Positions 34,333 through 47,700 of a stretch of 64,000 bases of DNA are shown here, piece by piece; the stretch's first letter is position 1, and each line of letters begins with the position of its first letter. Location: the NCBI GenBank assembly GCA_951799425.1, contig OX637404.1, forward strand, positions 21,121,545 through 21,185,544, in the 5' to 3' direction. This DNA comes from Ilex aquifolium. Its lineage: Eukaryota; Streptophyta; Magnoliopsida; Aquifoliales; Aquifoliaceae. The notes under the pieces were generated by a model. That model ran no database searches. It saw nothing but the letters and a program-made list of their open reading frames with translations, and was not told where the DNA came from. The translations under genes were made by a program, and so were the position numbers.

Positions 34333-36412
34333 TATTGAAAGTCGAGTGCAATACTACTAGTGAATATACTAGACCAGATTGGTCAGTCAAATTTCTAGTC
34401 TCTACCTTTTGAAAAAAAACTCGCATGACATCCTGATTTATTTTGCATTTACATTCTTTTGAAAACTGACTCTCCATGAGATATCGCCCTATTAATTGAA
34501 TGATCATTATGTAAGTTATTTAGTAAAAAAATATTGGGTTGCACATCATTATAGAGAATTTTGTGGTGAATGTTGTTGGTTGAGAACAGAACTAACCTGA
34601 GATGCCTATGGCATAGAAGGCTTAATGAAGAAATAACAGACCCTTGCAGTGTACTTGTCAAGATGTCATCACTGATTGGAAAAAAAAAAGGTTTCATTGG
34701 CAAAGAGTAACACAAGGGATGGGTTTTTTGTCGAATATCATCCCTAACTCGTCTTTGTTTGAAATTTCTTTCGTAAACATGATATCTATCACCCTGCCCC
34801 GCCCTTTCTTCCCTTTAGCATGCAGAATTCAGTAAAAAACGCAAACTAGCTGCCATCCATATGCTCAATCTGTACAACACGCATCACAAAGGATTTAATC
34901 ATCAATGCTTATTCATTGCAGTTGTGATGTTCATTCTTGCTTAATAGACCAAGGTTGTGAATTAGGAGGTAAGATGCTGCATTTTTTTCTTGTAGCGTGT
35001 TCCTTAAATTACATTTTTGTGTCTTAGGGCAACAGGCAATTTGTAGAGAGAACAATCCTAGAATAAGGCTATGGTAACCAACTTGGTATTTCAGTATGAT
35101 CCAAAGGAGGTGTAAAAATAGTGGTGGAAGCTTCTTTTGCCTTTTTGGGCTAGCCGCCTTCATGTTCAATAAAGATATCACCCGCAGATGTATGGATCCA
35201 CCGCCAAGCCCGGTGCATTGAATGAGTGCCGGATTGAGGGTGATAATTTTTGGCACAACACGAAAATACGACATAAATTTAGTGAATTAAGGTTGATTAT
35301 TTCTCAACACGAACTCATAAATGACATGATTTATTAACACGACTAATAAATAGATCAGGTTAGTGTCAACACAAATAATACAAAATTGACACGATTAACA
35401 CGTTTAACTAGTATTAGAGGAATAAAATATTAATTATTTATTATTGTTTATTAAATATTGACATAATTATTTTACAAAAAAATATATTTTTAGTCATTTT
35501 TATTTATGTTTATTAAGTTAATTTTTAGTTTATAGAACAAATATGAACATGAATTCAATTAAGTAATAATAGAATCTTAGTGTTATATTTTTAATTCACG
35601 GGTTATATGAGTCAACACGAATACGACATAAATGAGTTGGATTAAGCTTGACTAGTTATAAACACAAATTCATAATGACACAACATGAACACAATTGTCA
35701 CCCCTAAACTAGAGACCTCATGCTTATCCTAGCCCATGTAAGCTCAACTCAAAGTCTTTGTCTCAACTTTTTTTGGGCTTATCCCATGCAGACCCAGTCT
35801 AAATTTTTAGGCCCTCTAGTACCAGTTATTGTTGTAGAATCAACAACTAAAATACAATGTGTATCTAATTTGTTTAGTCATGAGCACACTAATGGCAGTG
35901 ACCTCGTTTAACAGTAGGAAATGAGATTTTGAATAAAGAAGGATCCAAGAATTAGGACCATTGCGACATTGATGTCACGAGTTCAAGTAATACTTACAGT
36001 TTTTTCTATACGCGAACGATAAAATTGCGTCAATTTGAATATTTTCAGATCAAATGCTGCCAAAATAAGGAACTTACTCCATTGACATAGACTTTTTAAC
36101 TACCACTCAGCTTAATGATAAGTAATCATCAAATTGGGAAATCTACTGAGATTGTGCCTTCTACTTTTTTACTGGGGCCCTTGCATGGGGTGCCCATGAA
36201 CCTACCTAAAACACACAAAAGGAAAAGAGTATTAGAAGAATGGCCATCTGTGTACAGATTCTCCTTATCTATGCTCATTTTCATGAATGCCAAATTAATG
36301 CTTTCACCAACTAAACAAAAATTAATCTTTTTTCTTAACATTGCTCCATCAGTGTGATCAATAAAGTTGTTGGACAATTATGGGTTGGCCACTCCACTTG
36401 ACCTACCATTGA
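34333..36412. other. Non-coding DNA downstream of the HNH gene, with a MITE-like element
   Basis: No gene seen. At 35238-35703 an A/T-rich segment starts GGGTGATAATTTTTGGCACA and ends TGACACAACATGAACACAAT then TGTCACCC, imperfect inverted ends of the MULE-like kind. Inside it are repeated CACGA/AACACGA words. No clear target duplication was found, so the element call is tentative. Confidence 0.45.
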
Positions 36413-36432
36413 CCCCCCCCCCCCCCCCCTTC

Positions 36433-36504
<72 letters not shown>
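36413..36504. repeat. Compound microsatellite C(17)-(CT)n-(AT)n-(GT)n
   Basis: A C-run, then about 12 CT units, about 13 AT units and about 11 GT units lie side by side. This is a highly mutable region and possibly Z-DNA or hairpin forming. No gene overlaps it. Confidence 0.95.
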
Positions 36505-38870
36505 TTTGGGTGGGGTTGATTAATGTGTATTATGCTGTTAAAGTGGGTATTGTTGGTTTTGGTAGAGAGTTTAATATCTTCCATTGAAAGTAGCTTTATG
36601 CCAACTGTAGCTACTAACATCTCTTGAATGACTCTTTTTGCATCAACCAAAAAGGAAAAGGCCTCTACACCCATTATATTCCTCTTCCACTTTTCAAACC
36701 GGGACTGCACTTCTTTCATTAAAAAATATAAATTTTTGTTAATGATTTCTTTTTTCTTTTTTCTCATACAAAAACGAAAATGTCCAGACAAGACATTATT
36801 TGGAACCTTTTTACGGGGTAAACTCTAGATTCGTACCACTATTTTCAAACCGCGTATATTTAATTAAATGGGACTAGAACTTAATAGTATCTAGATATTA
36901 TACCGATAAGAACTTTCCATTCATGTTGACCTTAGAAATTAGTTGTCCATGTTTTTTTCTCAAAGGAGACTTATTCAAAGAACATTAGCAGTTATTGGGG
37001 CAGCTTTAGTTTTTTTTTTTTGATCAACAGGAACTACAACACTTCTACTTAAAAGCAGAAGTGAGGCAGCCTTATATAACCCACACACACACCCGAAGGT
37101 TATCCGAAGTTCATTGACCAAGTAATTTATGAGTATGATTTAATGTCTTTTAAGGATTAAACAACTTAACTATGCTAGTTGCTTGTGTATCTTTGTGCAA
37201 ACTCACTTTTTATGGGAGAGCATTGCAATAAATCAGTTGATTTCTGTGTCTATTGAGCCATTACTCTTCTTGTTTTCAAATAAATTTTCTTTATTTCAAT
37301 GTTGTTTTGATTACGGAGAATCTTGTCGACCTCATATTCTTTGAATCCATAGTTGCTTAAAAATCTTTGATTCATACAAATATGAGCTATTGGTGCACAT
37401 TGATTGAATTTGGATTTGGACGTGTGGGTTAGTTTCTGCTTTATTCGGCCACTGAACTAACCTATGTGGATTGTAATGTATCTTTTTTACAAGCCACTCA
37501 TCTAATATGGTATATGTTTTTTAAGAGAATTTACTTCGCCACAAGAGGAGAAGAAACACAACCATGGGTGAGATTTGAACCTCTGTTGCTCTTTGAATCG
37601 CCTCGAGGTTAAAAAGAGAACAAAAAAAAAAACAAGAAGAAGAAGAAGGAAAAAGCACTAGCTAGTTCATCAGAATTGCACTCTTTATTGATTAAAGATG
37701 CTTATATGAACAGTTGAATGGGGCTCATCATAATAACTTATTTGTTTCTTTTTCCTATTTACATTCTATGCAGAGCATGAGTGGATTTGATTGCTGTCTT
37801 TTTGGGTAAAAAAAATATTAAGTTATGGGAGGCATCAATCATTTCAAAAGAACAACTTTTAAAAAGATAATCAAAAGTTAAAAGTAAAAATTAATTAATT
37901 CTAATATTATGGAGTTAATAACTTTTAAAAATGTGCAGTGATGAATCTGTTGTTAAATAAGATAGGGGGAGACTCCTCCTCGTAGATAGGAGAAGCTCAA
38001 TAATTGTATTTTTGAATACAAGTTAGACGATGCAAACGCAACGCTATAAGTTGAGTCTGATTTGTTTTACAGTCTGAATCTCAGATTGAAATCATACACA
38101 GAACCTCCATAAGGAAAGACGTCTAGCTAGATCGAGAAGAACCTTCAAATGATAGATCTAGAATCGAGAGGCGCATATATAGATACAATAGAAAGGAAAA
38201 AAAGGTCTCGACTTTAGTCCCTATATTCCGTACACCCTTTAGCTTCAAGTGAAAGCATGTGAACGATTCCAAGAAGAAGACCGATCGCTCTTGCCAATCT
38301 ATTTCTTACATTTAGATAGTTCTATTTCTAGTACATTGGTACTTCTAAGACCTTTTCATGCTACTAATTGCTTGAGGTTAGCCTTGACGGATTATTAAAG
38401 TTGTTCCATTTGTGACTTAACCATCAAAGATTTGAGTCGTGAAAACAGTCTTTTTCGTATATAAGGAGTAAAATTGCGTATATCTGATCATCTTCAAATA
38501 AAATATGATTAAAATCTCGTATACTGATCTGTCTTTTTCTTTATCTTACTAATTGCTCAATGCATACTGGAAGGAAGGATTGCATGCCCAAAATATTTAG
38601 AACAGTATACCTTACAATAGTAGGACATGCTGTATACTGCTAAAAGGGTACAGCAAGTTCCTTTATTTCTTCCTCAACCGCAGTTATACATTATACCAAC
38701 CACGGTACAGTTTATTATTACTCCTGTCATTAACTTGTCTTATATATAAAATGCCTCCATAATAATTGCTTAACATGAGTGAACTCATCTTAATCTGTTT
38801 CAAACACACATTTTTTTAAGTTTCTTAAGATTACTAAAAATCATACAAATGACACGTCTTATGATCTCAT
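36505..38870. other. Non-coding intergenic DNA
   Basis: I see no gene, RNA gene or clear transposon ends. The stretch is A/T-rich with scattered short frames that lack any recognisable motif and have no codon-pattern support. Confidence 0.5.
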
Positions 38871-39208
38871 TGTTGGTCTGGGTAGAGTTGCAGCAAGTCT
38901 CCCTGAGACTCGAGGAAGGACTTAATCAGCTCGACACATGTGCGTTGTTGTATATGATTGAAAAGATAGATGTTACGCTTTACTTACAACCAGTTAGTTT
39001 TGCCATAGTGGTCCAATAATTGATATCAAAGCAAGGTCACGGGTTCGAGTTCCAAGGTACTTGCTGGAGGGAGATTGTTGGCCTAGGTAGAGGTGCAGCA
39101 AGTCTCCCTGAGACTCAGGGGGAGGGCTTAACCAGCTCGACCCATGTGCACTGCTGTGTATAATTGAAAAGATAGATGTTTCCGCCTTACTCACAATCAA
39201 CTTATTTT
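38871..39208 (+). mobile_element. SINE-like unit with a partial tandem copy
   Basis: The fuller unit (39003-39208) starts CATAGTGGTCCAATAATTGA and has a tRNA-type B box (CACGGGTTCGAGTTCC near 39039-39054). It then has a body beginning GTGCAGCAAGTCTCCCTGAG. The same body, without the tRNA-like head, occurs 205 bp upstream at 38871-39000. This fits a tRNA-derived SINE with a 5'-truncated or tandem partner. There is no A-run or clear target duplication, so the class is tentative. Confidence 0.5.
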
Positions 39209-40761
39209 GACGTAATAATCATCGCATCGATCCAACACTCATACTTAAAACACAAACTCCATATAAGTATAATCCACTCACAAATCATAGACAACACAAA
39301 AATTGGGAATTCAAATTTCAAATCTTAAGGTACTACATCATTGAAGTCTTTTCATTCCAGCTACCCGACTGGTTATTAATGGAACACGAGGTGAACCCCT
39401 AAGTCAGTGTGAATAATATGCACTCGATATCCAAAAATAGTTGATTATTTTGATTAACAAGTGGAAACTCACTCTTGGTATTTCGGTATCTCAACCTTTG
39501 ACACTTATAGCTGTCCTTCAAATTTGTCTTTAGTCCTAAAGAATAGCCACTAATTAGTCCCGAACAACAGGAGGGTATTAATGCTGCTTCAATAATGCTA
39601 TTTTGACTTAATTTATTGGCGTAATTTGTTGACGTAATCAATCACAATCATTTGATTGGTTGTGGGTCATAATAAATACTCAGGCCCAATATTAATTCAA
39701 TAGTTCTGAAATATTAGGTCAGTAAATTATGTCCAAATGACATTGCTCTTGCTTCTTTTTCTCATCTTTCTTATCTTTGCTTTGTGTATGTAAACAAATT
39801 AAGAAGAACTAAACATGGGTATGACCTATTCTTTAAAGTTCTTTATTGCTTCAATGAGCTTGACAAGAGACGTCTTGATTAGCTTAGTGTGTAATATTTA
39901 TGTGTGATTACGCCTATTTTAAGCTTACATTATAGTCGTGAGAATGAAAAATTAGAATTGTTCTCAAAAAAAAAAACAAAATACTTTTACGATTACATAG
40001 AGTTTAAATAAGTACAACATAATATACGAAATTTCCCGCTACTACGTGAGACTTGAAATCATTCAAAATAATCTATTGCCATTGTGAAATGTCAATGTTA
40101 ATCTTAATTAGGGTGGACCAACGTCGAGGCAACTGAGTCAACCTAATTGCCGGTGTTCATAAATTACAGGTAGCTGTACCTGTTGTGCTGTAGTGTACTA
40201 CCCATGTCCTTTTCTATGTCTGCATACAGTTTGAAACCAGTTGGGCGGCACTAATAGTTTCAAATTTTCTTCAAAAAAAATCGAAAATCATCACAATCAC
40301 GTATTTTTTTGCAAACCAAATATACATCGGGTATTTCTTCAACTTGCGTGTAAACACGATTATTTGTAAACTAAATATATCGAGTCGATTAAGATATGTC
40401 CCAAGAAACTTGTCCTAACGACATTAATCGAGATTGTAATCTTGAAGTTTAAATAGGTTTGAATTATTGGTCTAAGTAAAATTAACTTTGACAGTCTCTC
40501 TTTTTTACGGTCATGTCATCTTTTGTTGTTTGCTTTGACATTGTTTCTCTCTTTCTCAATTACCTTTTTTTCTAGGTTTAATTGCCATCATTAGTAACCT
40601 AAACTTGGAATGTGGAATTGATTAAAAATACTTTCGTACTACGATGATGAGATGAGGTTGTACGTAATTTTAGTTTAAAGATTCGTGGGTTTATGATTTA
40701 GAGGCTTGTAATGCAAGTACACAAGTAAAAGATTGGGACTACAGCTAAAATACTTCCGTTC

Positions 40762-40813
<52 letters not shown>

Positions 40814-42261
40814 GTGATCCTTGAGTGATGGCATCAGCAATCTGAACAGAGAAAGAAGCAAAACGTAGGCTGTGTTTTGGTTTGATTCTTGAAACCTGTT
40901 TTTTGTTTTCAAAATCTTCAAAACAGTAAAAATCCATTTGGTTTGAGTTTTTATTCTCAAGTTTTCGGAAAAAAAGTGAAAATTGAGACAAAAAAACAGA
41001 AAACAAGCCTAGCTTGTTTTCAACTCTTTATGCTGAAAATCTTGAAAATACGGAGAACAAGGGGCTTTAATGAGGTCTCCCCTTCAAATCTCCTTAACAA
41101 CAAAATTCTATAGGCTTCCTCTTTTTTTTTTTGTCTTCCTCTCTCTCTCTCTCTCCACTTAGCCTTTCAGACAGAACGAACATAGAGAGAGAGCCAACGT
41201 CTTCTTCAAATTGACTTTGCCTCTCCAGATTTGAACACACACAGACACAGACACAGGTGAGTGCACTTTGAGCACTGTCTCCACTTTGCCTCTCCAGATT
41301 TGAACGAACATTCTGTCTCATTCGCAACAATTGAAGCTTCACTCAGATCTGTGTATATACATAGATCTGTGTGCGTCTATGTGTGTATGTATGCATTTGT
41401 GTGTGCATCCGTATGTGTATGTGTGTGCGCGCGTGTGTGTGTATTTCGTGGAGACATAGAGAGGGGAAAGAAAAATGGAGGTGAGAATTGTAGGTTTTGT
41501 GAATTATTGTTCAAACATATTTTATAATTTTTTGTTCTTTAAAACTATTTTCAAAAATATATAACCAAACAGGTTTTGTAATCTAAAATTTTTAAAAATA
41601 TTTTCTTAAAATTCTTCTCAAAAATTATTTTTTAAATATTATTTTTTGAGATACAAATCAAATAGACACGTATAGGCTCCTAAGTCCAAAAGAGGGAGAT
41701 GCTTATGCCATGCATTTGATTTTTGGGTTTGTGGGCCTCACACAACTTGATCTGTCTGGACAGTGGAGTAGTGACATAACGAAAGCACAAGAATGTGAAA
41801 ACTGGAAAAAGGTAACAGGGGTATGTGTGAAAGAGAAAAGTCATCTTCATTGTTTCCTTCTCTTTAATGTCTCCTTTTTCTTCTCCCTCTCCCTCTCCCT
41901 CTCCCTCTCCCTCTCCCTCTCTCCTAGTCTTCTACTTTAATCAACATGTCTGCTCTCTCTGACTTGAGCCTTGTTTTTACCCATAATTCCATTCCCTCCC
42001 ACTTTTATATACATACATCAGTATCAACAAATATGTATGGGTTTGACTATGATATCAGAAAAAAAATCGGGTAAATTATAGTGACACCTCCGGACATTTA
42101 GTTTTATTACATGGACACTCCCTTACGTTTTTAAAATTACACTGAGACTCCACAAAATGAACGCTGTTAACGGTACAAACAAAGAGATCATTTTACCCTC
42201 ACCTTAACTACCCATTAAGACCCAAGATCGAAGATCCAAGACCCCTCCCCTGAAAAACTGA
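39209..42261. other. Non-coding intergenic DNA with simple repeats
   Basis: No gene seen. Simple repeats are (TA)n(GA)n at 40764-40808, a GT-rich run around 41372-41445 and a (CTCCCT)-type run at about 41881-41930. At 42070 GGGTAAATTATAGTGACACC looks like one end of a MULE-type MITE whose other end was not found. Confidence 0.55.
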
Positions 42262-42265
42262 CCCC

Positions 42266-42315
<50 letters not shown>

Positions 42316-42326
42316 CTCTCTCTCTC
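42262..42326. repeat. Compound microsatellite C(21)-(AC)n-(TC)n
   Basis: A C-run, about 15 AC units and about 7 TC units lie 45 bp upstream of a solo LTR. It is similar in build to the compound microsatellite at 36413. Confidence 0.95.
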
Positions 42327-42370
42327 ATGACAAATCAAAGCCCCCAGCATCTCTCACGACAAATCAAACC

Positions 42371-42939
42371 TGATGGTGTAATTTTACACGAATGAGCAAT
42401 GAGTTTGGGTTCAATGGTATGGGATGGATCTGAGCTACGAGGCTCATGAAATTGTGTGTGAGTGCTCTAGTTATCTGAGGTGCGGTGTGTGTAACACGTA
42501 GAAATATAGTGGTTCACCGGCTTTTGAGCTCGGCTAGTCCACTCTTCAATGGAGTCTCTTGCTCCTCGAATCTATATTCATCTAGAAAATATTTTACAAG
42601 ATGCCCTTGATGCCTTTTGATTGAGGCGTTGTACAATATTTATAGTGTAATTCCTATCTCTAAGGGATTTTCACCGAGATCTTTGTCCTTCATTCGTGGG
42701 ATCTTCCTTGATTTTTGGGAGAGGATCTTGGTTAGTTGAGAGTTTTGTGCCTTGATTATAGCTTTCCATTGCTTTGAGGATGCCATTCACTAGCCAGCTG
42801 TTTCCCTTTCAATTTCCCGTTTGTTTTCTTTGAGGAGAGCTTGAGGTCTGGATTGCGGAGCCCTGGTTACTGTGTTTGACCTCCTTGTCTGACCTCCATG
42901 TCCGAGCTCATACTTAGAGCTTTTTTCTAGGTATCATCA
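42371..42939 (-). repeat. Solo LTR of the same Tat family, 5-bp target duplication AAACC
   Basis: This 569-bp segment starts TGATGGTGTAATTTTACACG and ends GGTATCATCA, the same ends as the LTR at 6301-6892. It shares long blocks with that LTR (ATAGTGGTTCACCGGCT, GAGCTCGGCTAGTCCACTCT). It is flanked by a perfect duplication AAACC at 42366-42370 and 42940-42944. Nothing of gag-pol is attached, so it is a solo LTR. By eye the two LTRs are perhaps 70-80% alike, so this copy and the 5' end element are not recent siblings. Confidence 0.92.
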
Positions 42940-42944
42940 AAACC

Positions 42945-44587
42945 TATCATTTTTTGGAGTGAAATTTACAACATTTTATGCTTTTTTTTTTACTTTTCAG
43001 AACAATACCAAAAAGAAAACGGAGTATCATAATGTTACCCAATATGCAAACTTTCTTGTCATTTTTACACATGAAAATGAACACCGAGTACTAAATTAAA
43101 AAAATGAAACAATCTTAGCTTTGGAATTAAATTTTATGATATACATAATGTGAACTCAAATAATATAATATGAACAGACACGACACAGTTCTATTAACAT
43201 CTCTATATAAATACACAATTCCAAACATCTATTTGATAGAAATTTCTTCTTCAATGCTAAATTAAGTATTGTATATAAATAAAAGATCTAATTTCATATA
43301 ATTAATCTGATTTAAATTAATTCACAATTAGTGTTAACAATAAGGGTATGTCCAATGTCCATCCACAAATACCAATTAATCAAACACTAACCCAATTAAT
43401 TTACCAGATTATTGGCGGATCCTAGTGGGACCCACTTTTTTTTAAAAGATTGCTTGCCAACCATATTCCCTGTTGTTTTCTATAGCCTCAAACACCGGAC
43501 GGACACAATTCTAAAGGCATAGATGTTGCCACCAATTCATATAAATGGGGTTTTCAACTTTGAACCTTAAAAAGTACAACAATATTTAAAGCAAATTTAA
43601 AATTACCTATATTTTTTTTAAAAAAATAGGATTAAATGATATAAGAATAAAAAAAATAAAAATTTTAAAAATGTAAAAGTGGAATCAACAACACAATTAT
43701 AATAATGTCATGTCATGTCATATCATTTAATTTTGATTTTTAGACCAATTCTTTTATTTGTCTAACAACATTCCTCATAAAATTAGGACCGATAATTGAG
43801 TTGAGTTATTCAGGCTCGATTCGGATAGGACTTGACTCAAGCTTGACTCGAGCTTGAACAATTTTTAAGACGAGCCTAAAAGACTAAGTTCGAACTCGTA
43901 AAACTCAACTCGTTTATATATAAAATAGTCGAGTTATTCGGGTTCAGTTTGGATTCGACTCATTTTGGACTCGACTCATTTTTTAAACAAGTTGAGTTTG
44001 AATAATTTTCTAGGTTTGCTTAGAAAAATGAGCTCGACAGATTCAACTCGATTATTAATCTTACTGATACTAATTTGTCTTAGAAGTCAGCCCATTACGT
44101 TATTTGGGCTCTTTTATTGGTCAATGTAAAAGTAAAATTATAATTGATTAAGATTATTCGAGAATGAAATATAAGATTAATAATAAATAATTTCAATCAA
44201 TATTAACTTTATTAAAAAAAATAGAATTTAACTTTGAAAAATTATAATATATTTTATAATTATAATTACACATTAAAAAATTAGAATTTTATTAGGTACC
44301 ATACCATACCATAGGCTTCCTCAAATAACAAATACAAACAAAAGAATTGGATTTAAATTCCCACATACACAGACAAAGCTCACAAAAGTCAAAGCAGTAC
44401 CAAAAGAAAAAGAGTGCCATTTTTCATTGCCTTTTATAAAAACACCAAAACGGAAACTAAACCAAATACACATTGCCACAACTTCATCTCTCCGTTGATT
44501 CCGCTCATTTCTCTTGTGAACCCATCAACACTCCCCTCCTCTCTCTCTCTCTCTCTCCCTCCTCTTCACCTTCCGCAATTGTCGCAG
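42945..44587. other. Non-coding DNA and probable promoter of the kinase gene
   Basis: No gene seen. At about 43790-44060 a diverged repeat is rich in GACTCG/CTCGAGCTTGA-type words, as in several plant repeats. Toward the right end is a pyrimidine-rich block (about 44535-44575, CTCTCTCTCTCTCTCTCCCT) typical of plant 5' leaders, so the kinase transcript probably starts somewhere near 44400-44550. No clear TATA box was picked. Confidence 0.5.
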
Positions 44588-44695
44588 ATGAGAGAAAGTG
44601 ACTGTAATGCTGGAGTATATAACCCCAAATTTTCAATGATATTGAGAATTTGTTCTGCACCCTCAAGAAAGAGATTGACCCAGGTCAAGATTTAG
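44588..44695 (+). other. Upstream ORF (35 codons) before the kinase start
   Basis: An ATG at 44588 opens a 35-residue frame (MRESDCNAGVYNPKFSMILR, then ICSAPSRKRLTQVKI) that closes at 44695, 88 bases before the kinase start codon. If the leader includes it unspliced, it is a candidate translational brake. Conservation is unknown, and a leader intron (a possible donor CCCAG|GTCAAG lies near 44680) could remove or change it. Confidence 0.35.
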
Positions 44696-44783
44696 CGTAA
44701 TTGACCCAAATCTTGATGTTGGGTTGATCTTGGTTTCCCTTGAGAACCACTTTTATGGTGCTGGGTAGGTGACCGTTTCTTCC

Positions 44784-47700
44784 ATGGGTTGTGCGACCTC
44801 AAAGCAGGCGGTGTCCGTGACCCCCGCTGTCGAACATTCCGGGGCGCTTCGGGACAATGCGCTTGCCGGTTCAGGTAGGAGTCGGGTGGGGAGTAATGGG
44901 TGGGTGGTGGAATTGGAGAAGAAGAACAAGAAGAGGACTGACTCAGGGTTGAGTGGGAGCGAGTTGGGTGAGTCAGGGAGAGCGAGTTCTAATGGTGGTG
45001 AGTCGTTGAGTTTTAGGTTGGGGAATTTGCAGAAGTATGTGGAGGGAGAACAGGTTGCTGCTGGTTGGCCTGCTTGGCTCAGTGCTGTTGCTGGTGAAGC
45101 CATTCATGGTTGGGTGCCACTTAGAGCAGAGTCTTTTGAAAAATTGGAAAAGGTTGATCCATCACTGTGCTCATGTTGTTGTTATAAGGACTTGGTGACT
45201 TGTTAATGTTTAACTTTGTTAAGGTGTCTTAGTAGATAATTAATGTTGAATTTGAAAGTTAGTATATGGTTTATGTCTTGGTGCATAACTGATGTCTCAT
45301 TTGTCAGACTTTAATGTAGTTGCATTTTAAGTCTTATTAGTAGTTTCATTAATTGTATCAAATATCCTTTTCTCTCAAATATAGGCTTGACAAAATCATG
45401 TCTGGTTGTTGATTACTGCATCATCATTTCTCTAAACTCATGCATATCCATGTTTTTGTTTTGTTATTAACTTCTATTTCGTCTACTAACGAATCCATTT
45501 TTTTTTTAATTTCTAGTTAAGTTTGATTATTTTCTTATTTTGAAAAACTATGCCAATTAAAGGCTAAATTTGGTTGTTATCTATTTTGATTTTATATGTA
45601 AATAAATCATTCCTATTAGTCTTAAATTGTTCTAATTTAAGTGGGAAAGATTCCAATATAAAACTAAAAAATCTTATCATTAAATTATAGAAATATGCAA
45701 TAATCTTTTCATCTGCTATCTATTGTATCAGAAACTATTCTTATGTTAACGCATTTATAACTTCTGGAATCTTTTGACTGCCTATATATGCATACATGAC
45801 ATGCAAAGGAATGCATGCTTCTGTGGTCATGTCTGTGTGTTATGAATTCAATAATTATCCACCATTTTCGGGAATTTTACACCGTTGAAGCAATGACAGA
45901 TTGCTCTCTTGCTGTTGACGTAATTGCTTTAATTTTGAGCATGCTCTTGTATAACTACTTACTTCTGTTTCTAAGCCTTTTTAACTTAGAAATTGTAACT
46001 GTTTTAGACACATACTGGACATCTTACCATGTTGGTTCGAATATTCTGCAAACGTAATTGCTCTAGTAGAAGTGCCCAGATATCTTGCTCTTCCATAGGA
46101 TATCCCCTAGAGTGGAAGTTTCTGGTAAAATTTACTCGCGTACTACGTTATGACATGGTGATTATGAATTCTGTTTGCTTTTAGTGTTGCTGGTCATTCC
46201 CTGAGCTTGACTCCTCTAGCCCTTTTTACTAGTAATATCCTCTCATGTTACTGTACTTTTATAGCTTCCTAGAACTTTAGCTATTTATCTGATGAGAATT
46301 TCTATGTGATTTTACTGTTTTAATAGATTGGTCAAGGCACGTATAGTAGTGTATTCCGAGCACGTGACTTGGACACTGGGAGGATAGTTGCTTTAAAGAA
46401 GGTGCGGTTTGATAATTTTGAGCCTGAAAGTGTTCGGTTTATGGCTCGAGAAATAATGATTCTTCGCAGGCTTGACCATCCAAATATCATAAAACTGGAG
46501 GGCCTTATTACTTCCAGATTATCATGTAGCATGTATCTCGTGTTTGAGTACATGGAACATGATATTTCTGGACTGTTATCTTGCCCTGACATCAAGTTCA
46601 GCGAAGCACAGGTTTGTTCATGTTGGATTTGTATATTGCCATTCTCGAAATTTATTTGGCATGTTTAGAGATCACACTAGATGACACCTTTTTAACTTTA
46701 GTTTGAGTTAAACTGGATGGAAATGTAAGTCATTTATGTGATGAGACATCTCAACATCTATACCCTGACAACATATGGAAGCCCAAACTCAGTTTCTAAA
46801 ATCCTAATTAGTTAACTAATAAACTATTTTGAACCCTCCGGAATACATGTGTGAATTCTATGAGTTAAAATATTTTCATTTCCATGCTTCCAATCACCCC
46901 CTCACTTACACTAAGTGAGTAAATTAATGTTAGCTTCTTTATTGAAGACTCTATTGGCTCCATTATACAGGTTAAATGCTACCTGAAACAGTTGTTATCT
47001 GGACTTGAGCATTGTCATTCTCGGAGCGTAATGCATCGGGACATTAAAGGTGCAAATCTTCTGGTAAATAATGAAGGTGTTTTGAAGGTAGCTGATTTTG
47101 GGTTGGCAAATTTCTGTAATTCTGGGCACAGACAGCCTTTAACTAGTCGAGTTGTCACTTTATGGTATCGTCCTCCTGAGCTTCTGTTGGGTTCAACGGA
47201 TTATGAAGCTTCTGTGGATCTATGGAGTGTTGGCTGTGTATTTGCAGAACTTCTCCTTGGTAGACCTATCCTTCAAGGGAGAACTGAGGTAATCACCTGC
47301 GATTAGTTTTGTAATATTAAGATATATATTGCGAGAAAGTATATCCTGTAGACCACGAGGTAAGAGCTTGTTATAATTTCCTTCCTGTAAAACCTTTTCT
47401 TTGGAATCCTTTCAGAAGAATACTATAAGTCTAAACTCAATTTGTCTTCAACATTAATGCTTAATAAAGTAATTCACTGATTCGATCAAATTCATTCAGC
47501 TTTGTCTCCCCGTTGAAACTTTGTGAACATAGGAATCACTGCCCTCATATACCATTTTAACCTCTTTGCCATCATGGAAAGAACCGTATACTCTTTCCAA
47601 ATTGAGCCTTGCTCATTTTGGAAAAATGATGACCCTTACCATGTTTCAAGCTATGCACCACCATATCTGAGCAATTAAGATTAGAAATGCTCAGGGAGAT

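Noticed and set aside
36378-36791. 137-codon minus-strand frame
   Set aside because: Most of it is translation of the compound microsatellite (THTHTHIYIYIY and RERERE runs).
39003-39060. Possible tRNA gene (GGTTCGAGTT B box)
   Set aside because: No full cloverleaf or acceptor stem can be formed, and the stretch continues into a repeated SINE-like body.
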